Shown here one piece after another: positions 57,499 to 64,000 of a stretch of DNA of 64,000 nt. Where the stretch lies: assembly GCA_902604855.1 (NCBI GenBank), contig CACLAF010000001.1, positions 186,001 to 250,000 of the forward strand. The letters run 5' to 3'. Each line of letters opens with the position of its first letter. The first letter of the stretch is position 1. The notes beneath the pieces were generated by a model. It worked only from the letters and a program-made list of their open reading frames with translations, was not told the origin of the DNA and ran no database searches. This stretch comes from an uncultured SAR86 cluster bacterium. GTDB taxonomy: Bacteria > Pseudomonadota > Gammaproteobacteria > Magnimaribacterales > Magnimaribacteraceae. A program made the translations under genes and the position numbers.

Positions 57499-57515
57499 TG
57501 CACTTTTTAAGTGCT
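57499..57515. promoter_or_regulatory. NtrC-like dyad (candidate enhancer or operator)
   Basis: TGCACTTTTTAAGTGCT; imperfect match to TGCACC-N5-GGTGCA, with the inner GCACTT/AAGTGC palindrome perfect. Confidence 0.35.
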
Positions 57516-57618
57516 GTTTGTAGCTTAAAAAGAATATAATAATTTATGAGATTTCTTCCTGAGTGCCTTTTACAGGCCTTATATAAAAAAAATGGCAGAG
57601 AGTTAAAGAAAGATTAAA

Positions 57619-57635
57619 CTGGCATAAGTATTGCA
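57619..57635 (+). promoter_or_regulatory. Candidate sigma-54 -24/-12 promoter
   Basis: CTGGCATAAGTATTGCA: GG and GC dinucleotides separated by 10 nt, as in the TGGCAC-N5-TTGCW consensus. Confidence 0.4.
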
Positions 57636-57654
57636 TGTTCTTGTGGGAGGTTAT

Positions 57655-58389
57655 ATGTCTTACTGTCTAGCAATTAAAGTAAATGAAGGTTTAGTATTTG
57701 CTTCTGATTCCAGAACTAATGCGGGGTTAGATAATATAAATACTTATTCAAAAATGTTTACCTATAACGTAGGTGACAGGGCTTTTGTTGTTCTAACAGC
57801 TGGAAATCTCGCCACATCTCAAGCGGTATATCACCAACTCGAGAAAGATCTAAATGCAGATAACCCAGAAATGAACCTTAATCTTTGTGAAGATATTGAA
57901 GCTGCTGCTCAATATATTGGAAGACTAAGTGTTTCTAGTTCAAACCAGTCCCTAGAAGTTCAAAATCAATCTTCCATGTTGGGATCATTTTTTATTTTAG
58001 GTGGACAAATCAAAGATCAAGAGCCAAACCTATTGTTAATTTATCCAGAAGGTAACTTCATTTATGTTTCAAATGAACAACCCTACCTACAAATAGGCGA
58101 AACTAAGTATGGAAAACCAATACTTGATAGGATGATAAATAAGGATACTCCTATTGGAGATTCAGCAAGAGTAGCACTTCTTTCTCTTGATTCAACTATG
58201 AGAAGTGACCTGACTGTCGGACCACCGATCGATTTTGTAGTTTATAAAAAGGATCAAATACATTTAGATTATCAAGGAAAATATGAATTTATGTCACCTT
58301 ATTTCAAAGAAATGTCAGATACCTGGGCCCAAAAACTCTCGGATGCAATTCACACATTACCGAAGTTCGAATGGGAAGAAGAGGATTAG
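57655..58389 (+). CDS. Proteasome-type protease (Anbu family)
   Basis: MSYCLAIKVNEGLVFASDSRTNAGLDNINTYSKMF (Ntn-hydrolase proteasome-like); divergent from the alpha-E/ATP-grasp genes it is usually found with. RBS GGGAGG before the ATG at 57655. Confidence 0.88.
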   Translation: MSYCLAIKVNEGLVFASDSRTNAGLDNINTYSKMFTYNVGDRAFVVLTAGNLATSQAVYHQLEKDLNADNPEMNLNLCEDIEAAAQYIGRLSVSSSNQSLEVQNQSSMLGSFFILGGQIKDQEPNLLLIYPEGNFIYVSNEQPYLQIGETKYGKPILDRMINKDTPIGDSARVALLSLDSTMRSDLTVGPPIDFVVYKKDQIHLDYQGKYEFMSPYFKEMSDTWAQKLSDAIHTLPKFEWEEED

Positions 58390-58394
58390 GTAAA

Positions 58395-59309
58395 TTAAAG
58401 ATATTTCTTAAAAAACATCCATACTGCTTCTGAAGCACTTATTTCATCTTCTCCAGAACCGAAATAGTAACGAAGAATTGGGTTATTCCACCAAGTCAAT
58501 TTTACTCCCGCTCCTGGCCAAATATGTCCACCCCCTTCTATTCTGTACATCCATACTTCAGTTTCATCACCTTCACTCCAATATCTTTCAAAAAATATAT
58601 CATTAGGCGCTCCTTCATCTTTACTCAAAATTAATTCTTCAGATTTCAGGGCCAATTGATATTTTTCAACAAAAAAGTCTATAGTTTCTGGTAAGCCATA
58701 ATAGGCACCCCAACCGGTTGAGTTATTTATATCGCCATCAAAAAAAGAGATGTCATCAGCCGTTCCATGAATTTCAAATATAGGAACGGGATTATCTAAC
58801 TCACAATTATCCATTGTTTGTTTCATCATGACTCCCGTGACAGAAGCAACAGCTTTAAATAAATCAGATGATGTGCATGCCAATAAGTATGCCATATCGC
58901 CCCCGTTAGACATCCCAGTTGCAAAGGCCTTTTTTCTTTTAAGATTAAATTCTTGAGTCAGGGAATTTACTAAATATCTAATGAATGATACATCATCTAC
59001 AGTTGAGTCTGAATGAAAATCATAACCTACTTTAAAGAATGTATTACCATCTCTGCCCACCGTTCCCTGAGGGTAAACAACAATGAAGCCCTCCCTGTTT
59101 GCTATATCATTCATGCCAGAATAGGTCATAATAATTTCAGCACTACTTGTATATCCATGTATGACAACTACTAAAGGAGAATCTTGATTTATATTAGGTG
59201 GAACATGAATAATATAGTCTCTTTCTAATCCTTCATGAATAACAGTCCTATGCTCACTCATCAGATTTAACGAGCAACACAATATTAATAATAAAAATTT
59301 AAATTTCAT
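58395..59309 (-). CDS. LpqC/PHB-depolymerase-like secreted esterase
   Basis: Signal peptide; PLVVVIHGYTSSAEIIM; FATGMSNGGDMAYLLAC; GGGHIWPGA. Confidence 0.88.
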   Translation of the reverse strand: MKFKFLLLILCCSLNLMSEHRTVIHEGLERDYIIHVPPNINQDSPLVVVIHGYTSSAEIIMTYSGMNDIANREGFIVVYPQGTVGRDGNTFFKVGYDFHSDSTVDDVSFIRYLVNSLTQEFNLKRKKAFATGMSNGGDMAYLLACTSSDLFKAVASVTGVMMKQTMDNCELDNPVPIFEIHGTADDISFFDGDINNSTGWGAYYGLPETIDFFVEKYQLALKSEELILSKDEGAPNDIFFERYWSEGDETEVWMYRIEGGGHIWPGAGVKLTWWNNPILRYYFGSGEDEISASEAVWMFFKKYL

Positions 59310-60377
59310 TTAGTTTTCCTGGTGAAATCGTATCAATCTTTCACCTGCCGTCTCATAAAATAAAAAAGGATTATGATCTATTCCGTCGATGGCCAAGAAG
59401 TCATGTTCTATAGAGAATTTCTCTAAGTAGGAACTATACTCTTCTATGCTTTTAAAATTCATATCCTCTTTTCCTGACCAAAGAAGTAATTTAGGAGTTC
59501 TTTTTCCAGAATCCACATGTATCTTTGCAAGGGACCAGGCATCATTCCCTTCCCCTACGTAATAGATTGCTTCGTCGTTATCTCTTGGATCATCTTCAAT
59601 GCCATTATTATCTTTAATTAACTTTTCCATCATATAAGAAGCACCGCCAGCGGCAACAGTTCCAAAAAGTTCTGGATACTTGAACATATAACGAGTCGCT
59701 CCCCTTCCTCCTTGAGAAAAGCCTTCAAGGCCTCGCGCATTCCTTGTGGAGATTGTTCTATATTCTTTATCAATGAAAGGAATGAGCTCATTAATAAAAA
59801 TATCCTCTCCAAAAGAATTTTTTTCTTTAGAATTGTAATGGCTTAGCTCCCCTCCATTCACAAAGATATAAAGAGCCGGCTCAATAGAAGTATCGGACAT
59901 AATATCTTTCAAAAAATTAGATATGTATACCGACCTAGCCTCATTACCGGGTCTACCACCATGAAGATAATAGACCGATCTAAATCTTCTGTTAGGATTT
60001 TCAAAGTATATATCGGGGATATAAATATAATAACCGACAGGAATATTCATTGAAGCACTGGTGAAAGTACCTTTTTTTAACTGTGCTGGTAAATCAAATT
60101 TTTCATTAACTTCATTTACCCAAGAAAAATCTCTGGAGTAACCTCTTATAAACTCTCTTAGCTCGCTCTTACTAATTAAGTCATTTCGATTAGAATCAAC
60201 TAAAGAAAATATCCCCTTAGCCCATTCTTCTCTTTCTATAGTTCCATTTGAGTTCTTATCTTGCTCTTGGAATGAAAAATAAACGCCTAGCTCAATACCA
60301 ATGAAAGTTAATATATTTTTTGATTGAACTAATACGACTAAAAAGAAAATACTTACAAGTATCCACCCTAATCTCAT
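59310..60377 (-). CDS. EF-hand plus esterase-D-like secreted hydrolase
   Basis: Two EF-hand-like loops (DKNSNGTIEREE, DSNRNDLISKSE), then FRSVYYLHGG and GLEGFSQGGRGATRYMF. Confidence 0.8.
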   Translation of the reverse strand: MRLGWILVSIFFLVVLVQSKNILTFIGIELGVYFSFQEQDKNSNGTIEREEWAKGIFSLVDSNRNDLISKSELREFIRGYSRDFSWVNEVNEKFDLPAQLKKGTFTSASMNIPVGYYIYIPDIYFENPNRRFRSVYYLHGGRPGNEARSVYISNFLKDIMSDTSIEPALYIFVNGGELSHYNSKEKNSFGEDIFINELIPFIDKEYRTISTRNARGLEGFSQGGRGATRYMFKYPELFGTVAAGGASYMMEKLIKDNNGIEDDPRDNDEAIYYVGEGNDAWSLAKIHVDSGKRTPKLLLWSGKEDMNFKSIEEYSSYLEKFSIEHDFLAIDGIDHNPFLFYETAGERLIRFHQEN

Positions 60378-60997
60378 TGTTTACTTACTGCATATCCCCA
60401 ATAATTATACCCAGCAATCTTAGGAGTGCTTGGGAGATACATTTCTTCCATCTCAACAATATCGAAGCCTGATTCTTGGATTAGATCTGGAATCTTTCGA
60501 TCAATATTGCAACCACCTGCAATTAATCCCCAGAAAGGATTAATTCTTTTCTGCCATTTCTTTATATTCGCATCTGGAGCTTCGCCATGTTCGCAAAAAA
60601 TCATTTTGCCATCGTTTTTAAGTACTCTTTTAATTTCAGTATTAGCTCTATGTACTTCTGGAATAGTGCACATAGTGTAAGTAACTAAAACGGTGTCAAA
60701 ATAGTTATCTGGTAATGGCATTTCTTCAGCTCCCGAAGAAACAAATTTGACATCTATCCCTTGTTGGATGGCGACTTCTTTAGCCATTTTACTGAGCTCT
60801 TCAGAAGGATCTAAACCCCATAATTCTTCGATTTTAGTTTTATCATAAAAAGGTAAATTGAGACCGGACCCAATTCCTATCTCTAAAACCTTTCCCTCAG
60901 CATGAGGAACAACTTTTTTTCTTTGGTAAGAAACCGGTTTAGATCCGCAGGCACAATTTAGAAATTTTGGCAGCACATATTTTTCGTATAAACTCAT
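60374..60997 (-). CDS. Class I SAM-dependent methyltransferase
   Basis: GKVLEIGIGSGLNLPFY; DTVLVTYTMCTIPEV. Confidence 0.9.
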   Translation of the reverse strand: MSLYEKYVLPKFLNCACGSKPVSYQRKKVVPHAEGKVLEIGIGSGLNLPFYDKTKIEELWGLDPSEELSKMAKEVAIQQGIDVKFVSSGAEEMPLPDNYFDTVLVTYTMCTIPEVHRANTEIKRVLKNDGKMIFCEHGEAPDANIKKWQKRINPFWGLIAGGCNIDRKIPDLIQESGFDIVEMEEMYLPSTPKIAGYNYWGYAVSKQ

Positions 60998-61031
60998 AGA
61001 ACTAATCTAATACGTAGAAGAATTAAAGGCA

Positions 61032-61898
61032 ATGACAATGAATGAGAACCTAGAAAATAAAGTTTGTTTAATAACTGGTGCAACAAATGGAATCGGTGAA
61101 GAGTCAGCAAAAGAACTTAATAAGATGGGAGCCGAAATAATATTTATTGCTAGAAATCCAGAAAAAGGTAACCGCTTAAAAGAACAACTTCTAAAGGAAT
61201 CGGGAAGGGAGGCAACTATGATAGTAGCTGATCTATCTTCCCAAGCAGATGTCAAACAAGCAGCTGAGGCATTTTTGTCCATGGAGAAACCTCTAGATAT
61301 TCTGCTCAATAACGCAGGCATTATGAATAGAGAAAGAAATGAAACTATTGATGGCCTTGAGGAAGTTTTTTCAGTTAATCATTTAGCATACTTTACCTTT
61401 ACTCTGTTATTGGCTGAAAAGCTTAAGAACACAAGTGGATCTAGAGTTGTAAATGTTGCGTCTGGTGCTCATCAATTCGTCAAAGGTATGAATTTTGAAG
61501 ATTTACAGTCAGAAAAAACCTTCAGACCTATGCAAGTTTATGGTCAATCCAAACTTGCAAATATATTATTTACAAAATCTCTCTCTGAAAAACTTTCAAG
61601 ATTTGGTGTAACTGTTAATTGCTTGCATCCAGGCTTTGTAAGCACAGGTATAGGATCAAACAATAATCAGGGGCTATGGCCTTTTCTCATGTTCTTAGCA
61701 AAGCCTTTTGCAAGAAAGACAGATAAAGGAGCAGAAACTTCGATCTACTTATGCTGCTCGTCTGAAGTCAAAGATACAACCGGAGAATATTTCGTAGACT
61801 GTAAAATAGAAAAAATCTCAGAAGCAGCAAAAGATCCGAAGCAAGCCACCAGACTTTGGGAAATAAGCGAAGAAATTACGGGATTGAAATTAAATTGA
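61032..61898 (+). CDS. Short-chain dehydrogenase/reductase (retinol dehydrogenase-like)
   Basis: CLITGATNGIGEESAKEL; LLNNAGIM; YGQSKLANILF. Confidence 0.93.
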   Translation: MTMNENLENKVCLITGATNGIGEESAKELNKMGAEIIFIARNPEKGNRLKEQLLKESGREATMIVADLSSQADVKQAAEAFLSMEKPLDILLNNAGIMNRERNETIDGLEEVFSVNHLAYFTFTLLLAEKLKNTSGSRVVNVASGAHQFVKGMNFEDLQSEKTFRPMQVYGQSKLANILFTKSLSEKLSRFGVTVNCLHPGFVSTGIGSNNNQGLWPFLMFLAKPFARKTDKGAETSIYLCCSSEVKDTTGEYFVDCKIEKISEAAKDPKQATRLWEISEEITGLKLN

Positions 61899-64000
61899 TG
61901 AAAGCGGATCTACATCAATAGACCACCTAACTTGCTTTGTTAATTTAGGTTCATAAAGCCTAGACTGCATAACATCTAAAAATTTATGTAAACTTGATCT
62001 GCTGCTTGAAAAAATACTTAACTCCCATCTATAAACGCCAGATTTTTTCTCCATGATGGATGGCAAAGGACCTACGATACGAACATTCGAACTTATCTGT
62101 TTCTCTATTTTTGATTTATTCAATAAATTTAAAATAAAATCTCTACTGACTAAGCTTTTTGGTGATTCTGCAAAAATTTTAGCTTGAAATGAAAATGGAG
62201 GGATCTTATAACTTTTTCTTTCTTCTAATAATTTTTTTGCAAACTTTTCATAACTTCCAGTGATAATTTCCTCTATTTGAGGATGATCAAGGCAATAAGA
62301 TTGCAAAATTACTCTTCCCGGTTTTTTATCTCTTCCTGCCCTACCAGCGACTTGAGTCATGAGCTGGGCAACTCTTTCACTACCTCTGAAGTCTGCGCTA
62401 AATAGACCTGAGTCCGCATCGATTATTCCGACTAATGTTACATTGGGAAAATGATGACCTTTTGCCAGAAGTTGTGTACCCAGCAAAATAATGGGCTCTC
62501 CTTTTTTAATTTCATCAAAATATTCATTAAGACTTTCTTTCTTTCTTGTTGAGTCACTATCTATTCTTAGTGTCTTTGTATCGGGAAAGTGACCTCTTAA
62601 AAACTCTTCAACTCTCTCTGTTCCAAAACCATATGTAAGGAAATCATCAGAACCACAAGACGGGCACTTACTTGGGTAAGGCTTCTGTGCTTCGCAGTGG
62701 TGACAATGTAATTTAAGTGGGTTCTTATGAACTGTCATAAGGGCATCACATCTGTCGCAATTTGAAATCCAGCCACAAGCCTTACAAATCATTGAAGGTG
62801 CGTAACCTCTTCTATTCAAAAATATTAATACTTGATTGCCTTTATCAAGTTCAGTTTGAGTGGCCTCTAAAAGCTCTTTACTTAGTCCTTCATGGAGCTC
62901 TTTGCCTTTTAAATCTACAGCATGAAATGTAGGTAAGTTTGCTCCAGTTGCTCTTTTGTTCAATTTCAATACTTTGTACTTTTCTTCTTTTACGTTTTTT
63001 AGGGTCTCCAAAGATGGTGTGGCAGATGCTAGTACAACTGGTATCTTTTCGAGTTTAGCCCTATATAGAGCCATGTCTCTTGCTGAGTAACGAAATTTCT
63101 CCATCTGTTTAAATGATAGATCATGCTCTTCATCTACAACGATGATGCCTAGGTTTTTCATTGGCAAAAATACACTCGAACGAGTACCAATGATTATATC
63201 AACCAAACCTCTAGATGCTCCCAACCATGCATCAACTTTTTCTCGCTCATTTTTAGCGGAATGAAAAGACATTACTCTATCTCCAAAATATTCTCGAAAT
63301 CGCTCTTCAGCTTGAGGAGCGAGTCCTATTTCTGGGATGAGTATTAATGCTTGTTTGCCTTCTTTAATGACCTCCTGGATTGCTTGCAAGTAAACTTCAG
63401 TCTTCCCACTTCCTGTAATTCCATCTAATAAAAACGTGATATTTTTATCCTTAGCTTTTTTAATAGAATTAACTGCTTTATCTTGCTCCGGGTTAAGTTG
63501 CTTAGGTGACGATAACTGTTTGTTTTCTAATTTCTTATAAGGAGATAACTCTCTTGAAAACCTATTAACAAATCCTTTTTCAATTAGACCGTTTACTGCA
63601 GCATTACTTATCCCAAAAGCCTGAGCAGATTTTAATGTCATTTCTTTCTTATCTTTCAGTATGGAAATAAGTTTCTGTTGACTCGGTGCTCTTGTGAGGG
63701 TCTCTTCTTCCAAAAAAGAACCTTTGGAAGTTAATTCTAAATATTTACTCTCTCTAAATTTTGCTTCCTTGCCTTTTCTTAAAGAGGGAGGAAAAAAATA
63801 AGAAATGATTTCACCAAGTGGATAATGATAATAACGTGACGACCACTCGGCTAGGTTTATTGCATTAGAATCTAACAAGGGAACCTCATCAAGAATCTCT
63901 TTAATATATTTATATTTCCTTTTTAAAGATTTATCTCTTTCAGAAAAACTCCAGACAACTCCAACCAATGTTCTTTTTCCAAAAGGTACCAAAACTCTTG
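61890..64000 (-). CDS. priA: Primosomal protein N' helicase, N-terminus beyond window end
   Basis: LLDGITGSGKTEVYLQAI, VVDEEHDLSFKQME, CHHCEAQKPYPSKCPSCGS zinc-binding, AGRAGRDKKPGRVILQSY. The ORF begins at VPFGKRTLVG, which is internal in other PriA proteins. Confidence 0.95.
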   Translation of the reverse strand, partial: RVLVPFGKRTLVGVVWSFSERDKSLKRKYKYIKEILDEVPLLDSNAINLAEWSSRYYHYPLGEIISYFFPPSLRKGKEAKFRESKYLELTSKGSFLEEETLTRAPSQQKLISILKDKKEMTLKSAQAFGISNAAVNGLIEKGFVNRFSRELSPYKKLENKQLSSPKQLNPEQDKAVNSIKKAKDKNITFLLDGITGSGKTEVYLQAIQEVIKEGKQALILIPEIGLAPQAEERFREYFGDRVMSFHSAKNEREKVDAWLGASRGLVDIIIGTRSSVFLPMKNLGIIVVDEEHDLSFKQMEKFRYSARDMALYRAKLEKIPVVLASATPSLETLKNVKEEKYKVLKLNKRATGANLPTFHAVDLKGKELHEGLSKELLEATQTELDKGNQVLIFLNRRGYAPSMICKACGWISNCDRCDALMTVHKNPLKLHCHHCEAQKPYPSKCPSCGSDDFLTYGFGTERVEEFLRGHFPDTKTLRIDSDSTRKKESLNEYFDEIKKGEPIILLGTQLLAKGHHFPNVTLVGIIDADSGLFSADFRGSERVAQLMTQVAGRAGRDKKPGRVILQSYCLDHPQIEEIITGSYEKFAKKLLEERKSYKIPPFSFQAKIFAESPKSLVSRDFILNLLNKSKIEKQISSNVRIVGPLPSIMEKKSGVYRWELSIFSSSRSSLHKFLDVMQSRLYEPKLTKQVRWSIDVDPLSSI

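Overview
This 64 kb window is low-GC, tightly packed chromosomal DNA from a gammaproteobacterium-like organism, plausibly a streamlined marine lineage. The lineage is an inference from gene content and synteny; I ran no 16S search. It holds one complete rRNA operon on the minus strand (16S-23S-5S), with no recognisable tRNA in the 16S-23S spacer. About 50 protein genes surround it, mostly housekeeping and catabolic: cysE, tyrS, anmK, erpA, argC, mrcB, dksA, pcnB, acs, msrA, a valine-degradation cluster, nnrDE, tsaE and priA (partial). I found no CRISPR array, transposase, integrase, prophage or obvious island, and most of the window is ordinary core chromosome. The places most worth a second look are: (1) an Anbu-type proteasome-like protease divergent from an alpha-E/ATP-grasp pair, with an NtrC-like dyad and a sigma-54-like -24/-12 element in the gap between them; (2) a CobS/CobT-like MoxR AAA + VWA pair just upstream of two tandem paralogous diiron ferritin-like proteins; (3) a DksA with a histone-H1-like Lys/Ala N-terminal extension; (4) the architecture of the rRNA operon (processing stems, a stringent-type promoter with a hairpin at the presumed start site, and a terminator embedded in the convergent gene); (5) a LolA-like/beta-barrel/RND trio directly downstream of the valine-degradation genes. 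All functional calls come from motif and family recognition by eye; no database search was run.
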